A DNA stretch of 35,236 bases. Origin: an uncultured Bacteroides sp. (GTDB lineage: Bacteria > Bacteroidota > Bacteroidia > Bacteroidales > Bacteroidaceae). This document shows positions 21,251 to 29,249 of the stretch, piece after piece. The notes beneath the pieces were generated by a model. That model saw only the letters and a list, made by a program, of their open reading frames with translations. It made no database searches and was not told where the DNA came from. Positions within the stretch are counted from its first letter, which is position 1, and every line of letters starts with the position of its first letter. The DNA lies in assembly GCA_900766195.1 (NCBI GenBank), contig CAAFUN010000063.1, forward strand, positions 1 through 35,236, read 5' to 3'. Position numbers and translations under genes: made by a program.

Positions 21251-23113
21251 ATGGAAAATATATCATTGACACAGATAACAAAGCTGTTCGATATTCAGGA
21301 CATTGAGAAACATTTAGTTGCTCATTTCTTGAGGTATAATACTATATCATATTCAAAGAGTTCATTTGTATGTGAATATCTTGCTGGATTTCAACCAAAT
21401 CCAATATTAATGACTTACATTCAAGCATTGAACCACAATTCAATTGAGGATATAGCTGTTGATATGGAGTTGCTAATACCAGCAGAAGATAAAAGGGTCA
21501 ATGGTGCTTTTTTTACACCTGCTTACATTGTTGATTACATAATCAAGCATATCAATCCAAGCTATGATGCAAAAATTATTGATATAAGCTGTGGAAGTGG
21601 TGCATTCTTACTTGGTATGGTTAGATTCATTACTAAGACATACAACAAAACTGTTGCAGATTGTATTCGTGACAATGTATATGGAGCTGATATTCTTGAT
21701 TATAACATTGAACGAAGCAAATTACTCCTTTCGTTGATGGCATTGATTAATGGAGAGGTTATCGAGTTACAAGATATGAATTTGACTTGTTGTGATAGTT
21801 TAAAACACAATTGGACAATTAAGTTTGACGCTGTTGTTGGAAACCCTCCCTACGTTAAGTTCCAAGATATGGATGATGAAACTCGTAATTTCTTGCTTCA
21901 GAAATATGAAACCACAAAGTTTGGAACATATAATTTGTATTTTGCATTCTTTGAGGAAGGTCTTAAAATACTTGCAGAGGGAGGCAAGTTGGGTTATATC
22001 ACCCCTAACAACTACTTCACATCATTATCAGGTGAATGCCTTAGAACTTATTTTCAGAGAGAAAAGTGTATTTCAGAAATCATAGACTTCAATGCAACAA
22101 AGGTATTTGATGTTCAAACCTATACATCTATTACGTTCATGAATAGGGAAAAAAATACAGAAATATTGTATAGCAGGATTGAGAATGGTCAAAATCCTAT
22201 TGATTATCTATCTAATATTTCTCTGACACCAAATTTGTACGATGACTTAAACGAAAAGAAGTGGAGATTGTTGTGCGGAAATGAAAGATATAACATAACG
22301 AGAATTGAAAATTGTGGTCAGTCAATAGGAAATATGTTCAATATATGTGCTGGTATAGCAACATTAAAAGATGAAGTGTATTTCATAAATCATACGGATG
22401 AAGATGAGAAATATTACTATATAACAAGAGAAAACAAGCATTTTCAAATTGAGAAGGATATTACAAGACCACTTGTTAAGATTTCTGATATGAAAAAAAT
22501 CGAAGATATAAAGTCTAATAAAAGACATATCATATTCCCTTATAAGTCGGAAAAAGGGAAGGCGGTGGCTATACCAGAAGAGACTATGAAAACTGAATAT
22601 CCAAAATGCTATGAATATTTTGATTATGTGAAGGAAATCTTGAAAGGAAGAGGTAAAGGTAAACATATTTACACTCCTTTCTATGCGTATGGTCGTACTC
22701 AAGGTCTTAACAGAACTGGAATAAAACTACTTACCCCAACATTTAGTAAAGCTCCCCGTTTCCTTCTTGATGAAAATGAATTAGGGTTCTTTACTAATGG
22801 TTATGGAGTATATTTACGCGAATCTAATTTATCTTTGTTTGATTGTGAACTTATCTCGCAGCCCAACAATTTGGACGTGATTCAAAAGATTCTAAATTCA
22901 GTTGTTATGGAGTATTATGTTGATAAAACAAGTGTTGCCATTGAGGGTGGTTATCCATGTTATCAAAAGAATTTCATTGAACGCTTCTCAATACCTTCAA
23001 TGACCGAAGATGAAATACAGCAATTACGTTCACTAAATACCACACGACAAATAAATGAATTTCTGATAGAGAAATATCATCTAAACTTACCTGTCCCAAA
23101 TCTTTGTTCATAA
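21251..23113 (+). CDS. N6-adenine DNA methyltransferase, Eco57I/TaqI-like (type II R-M)
   Basis: The 620-residue protein has SAM-binding motif I at about 111-119 (DISCGSGAF) and catalytic motif IV Asn198-Pro-Pro-Tyr201 (VGNPPYVKF), the signature of N6-adenine methyltransferases. AFFTPAYIVDYII before motif I is also typical. The catalytic domain is about residues 60-300. The C-terminal 300 residues resemble the target-recognition region of TaqI/Eco57I-like enzymes (GYGVYLRES... and a conserved ending near FSIPSM). It protects host DNA; recognition sequence cannot be read. It is convergent with the gene at 23077-23913, overlapping it by 37 bp, the usual closeness of an R-M pair. No fused nuclease motif was seen, so this appears to be a stand-alone methylase. 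Confidence 0.88.
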   Translation: MENISLTQITKLFDIQDIEKHLVAHFLRYNTISYSKSSFVCEYLAGFQPNPILMTYIQALNHNSIEDIAVDMELLIPAEDKRVNGAFFTPAYIVDYIIKHINPSYDAKIIDISCGSGAFLLGMVRFITKTYNKTVADCIRDNVYGADILDYNIERSKLLLSLMALINGEVIELQDMNLTCCDSLKHNWTIKFDAVVGNPPYVKFQDMDDETRNFLLQKYETTKFGTYNLYFAFFEEGLKILAEGGKLGYITPNNYFTSLSGECLRTYFQREKCISEIIDFNATKVFDVQTYTSITFMNREKNTEILYSRIENGQNPIDYLSNISLTPNLYDDLNEKKWRLLCGNERYNITRIENCGQSIGNMFNICAGIATLKDEVYFINHTDEDEKYYYITRENKHFQIEKDITRPLVKISDMKKIEDIKSNKRHIIFPYKSEKGKAVAIPEETMKTEYPKCYEYFDYVKEILKGRGKGKHIYTPFYAYGRTQGLNRTGIKLLTPTFSKAPRFLLDENELGFFTNGYGVYLRESNLSLFDCELISQPNNLDVIQKILNSVVMEYYVDKTSVAIEGGYPCYQKNFIERFSIPSMTEDEIQQLRSLNTTRQINEFLIEKYHLNLPVPNLCS

Positions 23114-23913
23114 CTTGCCATAAGCGAACGAGCAAATGATGGAAAATTAAGATTTTCAATAGATGCAGTGGTATCAGCTGGTAATAAGCCATCGGCTTTT
23201 AGCTCTGCATCTGTATTGTATATTTTGGGTATTGGTCTATTGAAATCAACAATTAAGAGGCACACCCTTTCATACTTGTATTCCTTTCCATCTGTTGTAC
23301 CTCGATTGTTTATAGCACCAAAGGAGTATATATATTTTTGTATATGCTCTTGAATTTTATTGTTGTTCTTAAAACCAACGATATTATCTTTTGCAAGAGC
23401 ATCATCATATTCAAATACTGGTATCATATAAAACTCTCCAAGAACCATATTAGGACAGCGCAAATGAAGATTAAGTGATTCTGCAAAAGTTCTCTCGTAT
23501 AATGTATCAAAATTCTTTGCAACGCTACTAAGCTGACTTCTTACATTTACTGATAAAATTTTTTCTGTTAAGTCAAAACCAAAAGGATCTGACTTACCTT
23601 TCAAAATTCCATCAAACAATAAAATCTCTTCTTCTGCACTGATGTTGTTAGGCAAAATGCAAATATCTTGGTCTTTACATTTGAAGAATCCTGCAAGTTT
23701 CAGTTCTCCATTATGTTCTCCATAAGGAGGGTTAACATACTCAGGATTTACTCCCATATTAATAAATGAGGCTTTTGCTGCATCATGCAACATGCAAATA
23801 GGAATTTGAGTACGAATTAAATTATTCTTTGCTTCAACTCCACCAGTACGAATTGCATCTTCTATCAAATCTTTGATATTTGCAACAGCTTGTTCTATTG
23901 TATCGTAGTTCAT
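23077..23913 (-). CDS. Putative cognate restriction endonuclease
   Basis: The 278-residue soluble protein has no motif I can assign with certainty. The region LRCPNMVLGEFYMIPVFEYD (split: LRCPNMVLGEF and YMIPVFEYD) followed by IQKYIYSFGAINNRG and ERVCLLIVDFNRP shows strand-like segments with Glu and Asp that might be a PD-(D/E)xK core, but the lysine is not clear. The call rests on position: adjacent to, convergent with and overlapping a type II-like methyltransferase. A -7 box lies upstream (23938-23945, minus strand). It could also be another defence protein. Confidence 0.6.
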   Translation of the reverse strand: MNYDTIEQAVANIKDLIEDAIRTGGVEAKNNLIRTQIPICMLHDAAKASFINMGVNPEYVNPPYGEHNGELKLAGFFKCKDQDICILPNNISAEEEILLFDGILKGKSDPFGFDLTEKILSVNVRSQLSSVAKNFDTLYERTFAESLNLHLRCPNMVLGEFYMIPVFEYDDALAKDNIVGFKNNNKIQEHIQKYIYSFGAINNRGTTDGKEYKYERVCLLIVDFNRPIPKIYNTDAELKADGLLPADTTASIENLNFPSFARSLMASYEQRFGTGKFR

Positions 23914-23937
23914 GTACTAAGAATTTAAAAATTGTTG

Positions 23938-23945
23938 CAAAGATA
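23938..23945 (-). promoter_or_regulatory. -7 box for the putative endonuclease gene
   Basis: Minus-strand TATCTTTG matches TAnnTTTG, 24 bp before the start codon. A TTTG lies 23 bp upstream, slightly wide for -33. Confidence 0.55.
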
Positions 23946-24027
23946 CATCAAAAAGCTCGATTTCAGCACAAATACGCTCAGGAATAGCAATTTGATACGC
24001 AAAAAAGCCCTTTATTCAGCAATACTT

Positions 24028-24048
24028 TTAGGAATTTGTCATTCCTAA
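24028..24048. repeat. Perfect hairpin TTAGGAAT-5-ATTCCTAA
   Basis: Arms 24028-24035 and 24041-24048 pair perfectly over 8 bp with loop TTGTC. It lies between the endonuclease promoter and the integrase terminator. Function unknown; possibly an operator or part of a terminator. Confidence 0.45.
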
Positions 24049-24072
24049 TGTATATTTAATAGCATATTTTTG

Positions 24073-24109
24073 AAGAATTAGGGTTCTGTTTATTGAAACC
24101 CTAATTCTT
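24073..24109 (-). terminator. Terminator-like hairpin after the element 2 integrases
   Basis: A perfect 13-bp inverted repeat (24073-24085 with 24097-24109, AAGAATTAGGGTT and its complement) with an 11-nt loop, 9 bp past the integrase stop. There is no long T run on the minus strand, so efficiency is uncertain. Confidence 0.6.
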
Positions 24110-24117
24110 ATTCTTGA

Positions 24118-25281
24118 TTATTCAAAGCTACCATTCAAATGATTTACCACTTCAACTTTGTTAGCCATTTGCACTTCTGCATACAATTGTGTTGTTTCAA
24201 CGCTCTTATGTCCCAATAGTTGGCTTACCATCTTGATGTCCTTGCAAGCTTGAAGAGTGAGTGTAGCAAAGGTATGGCGAGAGATATGGAAACTCACGTT
24301 TTTATTGATACCTGCTCTTTTGGCTATCCACTTGCAACTATTGATTATTGCATTTCTTGTTGGGACAGCAAACACCTTATCTGATAGATTTGCATTGGCA
24401 GGTTTCTGTGGTAAGTATTGTTGTGCCATATTGCCAAGCGGTATCATCACATATTCGCCAGTCTTTTGTTGTTCAACGAACACATATCTGTTGTTCCCAA
24501 GCAGTCTGATGTTTCCCCAAGTAAGTTTCTCAATGTCGCTCAGTCTAAGTCCAGTGAACGATGCGAAGCCAAACGCTTGTTGTGTCGCTTTGCCATCTGT
24601 TTCAACCGAAAGGAATCTTTGTAATTCATCTTTGGTCAGGTATTCTCTGTTGACCGCAGCGTCTGAATATCTTTCTGTTTTATCAAGGCTGTAGAATGGG
24701 TTCTTCTTTATCAATCCCTCACGAACGGCACGATTGAGCACGCAATTAAATCTCATTTGGTATTGATGAAGTGAGGCATCGGTCAGTCGATGAACTTCAT
24801 GTTTGTACCTGCCGTTCACATGGTCTTTGCGAAGCCAGACGAGGAAACCTTTCACGAACGTTGTATCTATGGATTTCAAAGACAGTCTTTCTCGCTTGAT
24901 ACTTTTGAGGTATTCAGTGATGAACAAATTTGTATGTTCAACTTGTGTGATGATGGACTTAGAAACACCACTCTGGAGCATCAAAGAGGCATACTGAACC
25001 AACCAGTCAGGCAAGGTTGTAATGTTTGGATAGGCGCAGTCGGTGATGTCATTCTTTTTCCCTTTTTTCATGCTTATCTTCTCTGGGTGAAGAATGTAGT
25101 CAGCCTTTATAGCATTGGCACGTTTGAGGGCATTCTTGTTGACCTTCTTTGCTTCTGCATCTACCTCAGGAACGAGGTACAGACCCAGCTGCTTATACTT
25201 TCTCATGCCCTCATGGTAGATGTCGAGATACAATGACTTGTTGCCATTGGCTCTCATTCGTTCTCTAAGTGTAATCTTCAT
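24118..25281 (-). CDS. Tyrosine recombinase/integrase (second of the element 2 pair)
   Basis: The 387-residue protein has Arg246 (SFTGLRLSD), His332 and Arg335 (FHISRHTF), His358 (LLGHKS) and Tyr367 (QLYAEV), a full catalytic set. The N-terminal Arm domain (NKSLYLDIYHEGMRKYKQL) and the MKITLRER start make it the counterpart of 7191-8453 in element 1, without that protein's basic tail. It is transcribed after 25297-26472 with 15 bp between, so the two are co-expressed. Pairing of two different integrases is shared by both elements. Confidence 0.93.
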   Translation of the reverse strand: MKITLRERMRANGNKSLYLDIYHEGMRKYKQLGLYLVPEVDAEAKKVNKNALKRANAIKADYILHPEKISMKKGKKNDITDCAYPNITTLPDWLVQYASLMLQSGVSKSIITQVEHTNLFITEYLKSIKRERLSLKSIDTTFVKGFLVWLRKDHVNGRYKHEVHRLTDASLHQYQMRFNCVLNRAVREGLIKKNPFYSLDKTERYSDAAVNREYLTKDELQRFLSVETDGKATQQAFGFASFTGLRLSDIEKLTWGNIRLLGNNRYVFVEQQKTGEYVMIPLGNMAQQYLPQKPANANLSDKVFAVPTRNAIINSCKWIAKRAGINKNVSFHISRHTFATLTLQACKDIKMVSQLLGHKSVETTQLYAEVQMANKVEVVNHLNGSFE

Positions 25282-25296
25282 TTTTGTGTAGTCTTT

Positions 25297-26472
25297 TTAG
25301 TCGTTAGCAAACAGATTATCCACAAGGTTGACTGTATCAATCTTCTTTTGGTCGATAACTTTTGCATATATTTCTGTTGTCGCAATGTTCTTATGACCGA
25401 GCAATTTACTCGTTGTGTAGAGGTCGCCACCAAGACTAAGCATCAGGGTTGCAAACGTGTGGCGAGCGCAATGGAACGTGATACGCTTGTCAATCTTTGA
25501 AGCCTTTACCCAGTTCTTGATACTTTTGTTGCGCGTGTTGCGACTTTGAGGCATATTCTCAAATACCAAATCTGTTGTTCCTTTGACTGGTAACCATTTC
25601 AAAGCCTCATTAGATAGAGGTACGGTAACAAACTCTTTGGTCTTTTCCATTTGGGTGCGTACATATCTCACATCATTTTCACCTTCTTTGATGTCAAACC
25701 AAGTAAGTTTCAATATGTCGCTGATACGCAAGCCAGTGAAGCAAGAGAAGATGAATGCTTTCTTCATTATCTCATAATCAATAGGTGTTTCCATCAGAAT
25801 TTTCACTTCCTCAGTAGTCAGGAACTCACGTTCTCTGTCTTTCTTTGCCACCTTCTCAGATGCTTCAAGGAGCAAGAAAGGATTCCTTTGTAAGATGCCC
25901 TCACGCTCTGCTTTATTAAGTGCAGCCGAGAATGTAGCCTGATAGCCATGAATGCAACTTTGCGTTAGCTTCTTGTTGTTCTTTTTATGCGATGCTTCAC
26001 TTTCGGCAGTTCTAAGGAAGTTGATGAAGCCACGACAGAAGTCTTTGTTAATATCCTCCAACTTGATATTTGGTCGGCTGATTTTGCTGAGATACTTTGT
26101 TACCCATTTGTGGGCTTTCTTTCGATTGGCAAAGGCACTCTTTGAGAGAGCCACTTCTTCATTGTCGTAAGCATTCAGCCATTCTTCAAGAGGCATGGCA
26201 GAACGCTTGATGGTATTCCAGTTGTCCAAACCATGGTCTTGCAGTGCAATGATGCGCTGAGACTTCACACGCTCGGCAACCGACAAAGTCTGTCGGTTGC
26301 GTTGACGGTCTTCTGTTGTCTTCTCTGGAATGAGATACAAGTTCAGGAACTCGTTCTTTCGTACACCTTTCTGATAGATGTCGAGGTACAAACTGAGTGT
26401 GCCATCTTTACGCTCACGTCGGCGAAGTCTCACAGGCTCCTTCAGTTTTGCTGCTTGGGGTTTTCTTGCCAT
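25297..26472 (-). CDS. Tyrosine recombinase/integrase (first of the element 2 pair)
   Basis: The 391-residue protein has Arg249 (CFTGLRISD), His334 and Arg337 (FHCARHTF), His360 (LLGHKN) and Tyr369 (EIYAKV). It is the counterpart of Int1 of element 1 (5896-7068): same start type (MARKPQAAKLKEP), same length and near-identical catalytic blocks. It is the integrase closest to the right att core and points inward. Its promoter box is at 26536-26543. It is expected to drive integration and excision at the traE core TTGGTGG. Confidence 0.93.
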   Translation of the reverse strand: MARKPQAAKLKEPVRLRRRERKDGTLSLYLDIYQKGVRKNEFLNLYLIPEKTTEDRQRNRQTLSVAERVKSQRIIALQDHGLDNWNTIKRSAMPLEEWLNAYDNEEVALSKSAFANRKKAHKWVTKYLSKISRPNIKLEDINKDFCRGFINFLRTAESEASHKKNNKKLTQSCIHGYQATFSAALNKAEREGILQRNPFLLLEASEKVAKKDREREFLTTEEVKILMETPIDYEIMKKAFIFSCFTGLRISDILKLTWFDIKEGENDVRYVRTQMEKTKEFVTVPLSNEALKWLPVKGTTDLVFENMPQSRNTRNKSIKNWVKASKIDKRITFHCARHTFATLMLSLGGDLYTTSKLLGHKNIATTEIYAKVIDQKKIDTVNLVDNLFAND

Positions 26473-26535
26473 AGTCTTTGTTTTTATATGTTATTATATT
26501 GTTTTACAGTTACATAAATGCGCTTTCTGTTGGTG

Positions 26536-26543
26536 CAAAGTTA
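26536..26543 (-). promoter_or_regulatory. -7 box for the element 2 integrase operon
   Basis: Minus-strand TAACTTTG matches TAnnTTTG, 63 bp before the integrase start. The 17-bp subterminal repeat lies about 20 bp upstream and includes a TTG near the -33 position, so integrase binding could repress its own promoter. Confidence 0.6.
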
Positions 26544-26564
26544 ATTTGTAGCGCACCAATTCGA

Positions 26565-26581
26565 GCAACAAAAACGCAACA
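26565..26581 (+). repeat. Subterminal 17-bp direct repeat of element 2, right copy
   Basis: GCAACAAAAACGCAACA, identical to 16060-16076 and in the same orientation, 153 bp inside the right core. Confidence 0.6.
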
Positions 26582-26734
26582 GAAATACCCCTAAAACATC
26601 ATGTAATGTCATATCAAAGAAAAAATATAAAAGCATCGCTATGCTCCGTAACTCCCTTTGTATCAGTTGATATTGTTTCCTACTTTGGATTTGCTTAGAT
26701 ATGGTTAAATACCTTGTGCAGTACCTCGTTGCAG

Positions 26735-26741
26735 TTGGTGG
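26735..26741 (+). other. attR of element 2 (core TTGGTGG)
   Basis: Second copy of TTGGTGG. traE resumes immediately after it in frame (codon GCT shared across the junction, then GCG GCT CAG GCA). Confidence 0.87.
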
Positions 26742-26785
26742 CTGCGGCTCAGGCACTTCCATTGTTCTTTGGCGTTGGCGCGTAA
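26742..26785 (+). pseudogene. traE: traE (DUF4134), fragment 3 of 3: C-terminal end
   Basis: The frame completes the gene with AAAQALPLFFGVGA and a TAA at 26783-26785, the usual end of DUF4134/TraE (second membrane helix closing in PLFFG). The stop lies 13 bp before the traF ATG, the spacing expected within the tra operon. This end has no start of its own and cannot be translated without excision of element 2. Confidence 0.92.
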
Positions 26786-26798
26786 ACGATAAACAGGG

Positions 26799-27092
26799 AT
26801 GTCCGAAGAACAACAATATCAAGAATTTCCAATTTTCAAAGGCCTTCAAAAGCCTTTGGAATTTATGGGAGTGCAAGGTCGTTACATCTATTGGGCGGCA
26901 GGTGCAATTGGTGGAGCTATCGTAGGATTCATCCTTGCCTATTGTCTTCTAGGTTTCTTAGCTGGCCTTATTGCACTGGTCGTATCACTAGGAATCGGTG
27001 CCACTTTCATCTTTATGAAACAACGTAAAGGCCTACACTCGAAAAAAGAGGACAAAGGCGTGTTTATCTATGCACGTTCAAAAAAAGTATAG
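26799..27092 (+). CDS. traF: TraF (DUF4133) conjugation membrane protein
   Basis: The 97-residue protein has the DUF4133 layout: an N-terminal FPIFKGLQKPLEFMGVQGRY, then two closely spaced membrane segments (about 29-50 and 52-70) and a basic C-terminus. DUF4133/TraF follows DUF4134/TraE in CTnDOT-type transfer operons and has a VirB3-like position. It is intact. Its normal promoter would be upstream of traE, so the 21-kb double insertion separates it from the transfer promoter near 4370. Expression now needs read-through or another promoter. Confidence 0.9.
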   Translation: MSEEQQYQEFPIFKGLQKPLEFMGVQGRYIYWAAGAIGGAIVGFILAYCLLGFLAGLIALVVSLGIGATFIFMKQRKGLHSKKEDKGVFIYARSKKV

Positions 27093-27234
27093 AAACAAGA
27101 AAACAACACAATGCAAAAATGACACTAGACGTAACAAAACATCTGTATGTCTAACCAAGGCAGGTTCACCTCGGTCAACCAGTTAAATCGGGCTGAAAAC
27201 TGAGTGCGGACCTGTCTTTTAATTTTTAATCAAT

Positions 27235-28752
27235 ATGACTCAAATTGCAATTCTAATGTTTCTAATCCTGCCATTGATAACATCCTGTGCAGGAAATGAA
27301 ACCAAACAACAGAATATCTCAGCCCAGGAAACAGCAAATATGGCTCGTTCCAATTGGGAAAAGACCAGGAAACCTTTTGTCATCACATTGGACGAACCCA
27401 CTCAGATGGCAAATATGGGTGTAACAGCGATACTTACCGATGCCACAGAAGATGAAGTACAAGCTTTTGATAATGTAAGATTCAGCAGAAACAAGATGAG
27501 TTTCATCTCTGATAATCGTGCTTCTACTACTTCTGACTCCACAGCAAAGGTTTTTACCTGTTATCCATACAGACAAGGCTTGAAGATTGGTGAAGCCATT
27601 CGACTTGATGCACCATTCACAGACAATCTGTATGGAAAGGAACTATCCAGAACATTCGGATCTACAACCAATATCAAGATGAAGATGCAAAGTTCAATGG
27701 CGATGATCCGTATTGTCATAGAAAGCAACGATGTACGTGATATGCTTGATGAACTGAAGATTACAGGTGAAGAAATCTACACTTCCGGTCAGTACAATCC
27801 ATATAATGGTGAATGGCTGAACAAGAATTCAGGATTAAGCTTGAAATCAACCCAAGCAAGTTGCCTGTTGAATAATGGTCGTAAGCACGAAATCTACCTG
27901 ATACCAACAGAGAAATCGGGTAAGATGACAGTCTTTGCCAAGGTAAACAACAGAAACTATGCAGTACAAACACTGCTACCACACCTAAATGCCTGTTCGA
28001 TGATTCAGCTCAATGTTCGCAAGAATAACGATGCCTTATCCATTGTCAGCAGTTGGGTTGAAAACGAAAGAGCCAAGACCTCTCTTTTTGTGTACCAAGT
28101 GGACACTGTAAAAGTTGGTCACTATCTACAGAAGGAAGGATATATCAGTGCTGTAAGGGATAGTAATTCCGTGGCCTACGTATTACAGACCGATGGTAAA
28201 CATGGTAAGGCTATTGCTTTGAATGACTGCAAAGGACGATTCTGTTTCAGCAGCCATGGTGCAACATCACACAAGTATTTTCCAACAGTGGACGGCAAAC
28301 GAAAGGAAGGGTTGATTAATCCCACCCATACCGATGGCATTGGTAATGAGAATATCATTATCTACAAGCCGAAGATTCCTTTTACAGAAAGTTGTGCTCT
28401 AGGCTATTCTAAGGGAGACTTCCTGACCTCAAAGTTGATAGCCTCACAAGAGAAAGCCAAACCATCTATGGGACTAATCTCGAAAACTGATATGCTGACT
28501 GAGGTACGAAGACATCCCGGAAGCTATGTGCCCTCACTCTCAGAAATGGTGAAGCTTTACTATCTGCTCCATCCTGTTGGTGAGAAGATGAAACTACCAA
28601 TAGGATACGATATTCCCATTGGCGAGTACATAACCAGTAGCGAACAGACAGATAAGACAACCTATATGATTGACTTTACCAACGGCATCATAGCAGGCGG
28701 ACTATCGAAACAGTACTCCAGCCAACAGCTGAGACTATTCTATTTATTCTAA
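27235..28752 (+). CDS. Fimbrillin-like lipoprotein encoded between traF and traG
   Basis: The 505-residue protein has a lipoprotein signal peptide with lipobox LITSC (Cys18) followed by AGNETKQQN, so it is likely anchored to the outer membrane. The N-terminal 280 residues resemble fimbrillin/Mfa-like proteins of Bacteroidales (beta-rich, VFTCYPYRQG, MQSSMAMIRIVIES, ITGEEIYTSGQYNPYNGEW split by short gaps). The C-terminal part is not assigned. Fimbrillins form surface fimbriae; here a role in mating-pair contact is suggested by its place inside the tra operon. CTnDOT itself has traG directly after traF, so this is an accessory insertion. The gap 27093-27234 holds no gene. Confidence 0.7.
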   Translation: MTQIAILMFLILPLITSCAGNETKQQNISAQETANMARSNWEKTRKPFVITLDEPTQMANMGVTAILTDATEDEVQAFDNVRFSRNKMSFISDNRASTTSDSTAKVFTCYPYRQGLKIGEAIRLDAPFTDNLYGKELSRTFGSTTNIKMKMQSSMAMIRIVIESNDVRDMLDELKITGEEIYTSGQYNPYNGEWLNKNSGLSLKSTQASCLLNNGRKHEIYLIPTEKSGKMTVFAKVNNRNYAVQTLLPHLNACSMIQLNVRKNNDALSIVSSWVENERAKTSLFVYQVDTVKVGHYLQKEGYISAVRDSNSVAYVLQTDGKHGKAIALNDCKGRFCFSSHGATSHKYFPTVDGKRKEGLINPTHTDGIGNENIIIYKPKIPFTESCALGYSKGDFLTSKLIASQEKAKPSMGLISKTDMLTEVRRHPGSYVPSLSEMVKLYYLLHPVGEKMKLPIGYDIPIGEYITSSEQTDKTTYMIDFTNGIIAGGLSKQYSSQQLRLFYLF

Positions 28753-28772
28753 AAACAAACCAAACAACAAAA

Positions 28773-29234
28773 ATGAAACATCTAGTAATTACAGAAACAA
28801 ATCGAATCGCATATGGTCTAACTCGAAAGATTGCAATTATGCCTCGTGTCTTCACCATCGATTCAACATTAGAACCAGATGGGCGAATATTAATCGTATT
28901 CTATGGCGATAATGATGAAATCCTTCACAGCACAGAGCTTTGCCCACCCAAAGAATACAAAAAAGCATTTGATGGCCTGACATACGAACTTGCCATGAAA
29001 TTGGGTGAATCACTGACTGCAAGCATTGCATTCGACATTTCATACTTCATCGCAAACGGCAAATACTACTCTGATGATGAAGATGAATATGTTGACAACG
29101 AACCAGGTGTATTTGATATTGGCGTAAAAGCAGAAGAATGGTACACTGACGTAGTATTTGAACTTTCAACCTATACAAGACGACCTGCAAACAAAGAGAA
29201 CGCAGAAAAAAAGGAAAAGTCAGAAAAGAAATAA
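28773..29234 (+). CDS. Small acidic hypothetical protein in tra operon (first of two)
   Basis: The 153-residue soluble protein has no known motif. It has a mixed beta start (MPRVFTIDSTLEPDGRILIVFYG) and then IAFDISYFIANGKYYSDDEDEY. It ends in a Lys/Glu-rich tail. The central pattern (IxxxISxFxxxGKxY) resembles the next gene (ILSEISRFFTTGKDYN), so the two may be diverged copies. It lies 20 bp after the fimbrillin-like gene. Confidence 0.65.
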   Translation: MKHLVITETNRIAYGLTRKIAIMPRVFTIDSTLEPDGRILIVFYGDNDEILHSTELCPPKEYKKAFDGLTYELAMKLGESLTASIAFDISYFIANGKYYSDDEDEYVDNEPGVFDIGVKAEEWYTDVVFELSTYTRRPANKENAEKKEKSEKK

Positions 29235-29249
29235 ATCAATTGGTAAATC

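Larger units (their letters stand above)
15973..26741 (+). mobile_element. Element 2: mobilizable tyrosine-recombinase element inserted in traE
   Basis: Bounded by the 7-bp direct repeat TTGGTGG and by traE on both sides. Contents are a helix-turn-helix gene, small conserved gene, winged-helix-like gene, candidate oriT, mobC, relaxase and membrane protein, all rightward. Then come cargo (DUF2971 protein with a small partner, and a methyltransferase/putative endonuclease pair) and two tandem integrases pointing leftward from the right end. The gene order of the mob half equals that of element 1, but the integrase pair is in the opposite orientation and at the opposite end. A 17-bp perfect direct repeat lies inside each end (16060-16076 and 26565-26581). 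The length is 10,769 bp including one core copy. Confidence 0.88.

Noticed and set aside
5567..26741. A single 21-kb composite element in traE
   Set aside because: The 41-bp traE remnant at 15932-15972, in frame with both neighbours, and two different core repeats require two separate insertions.
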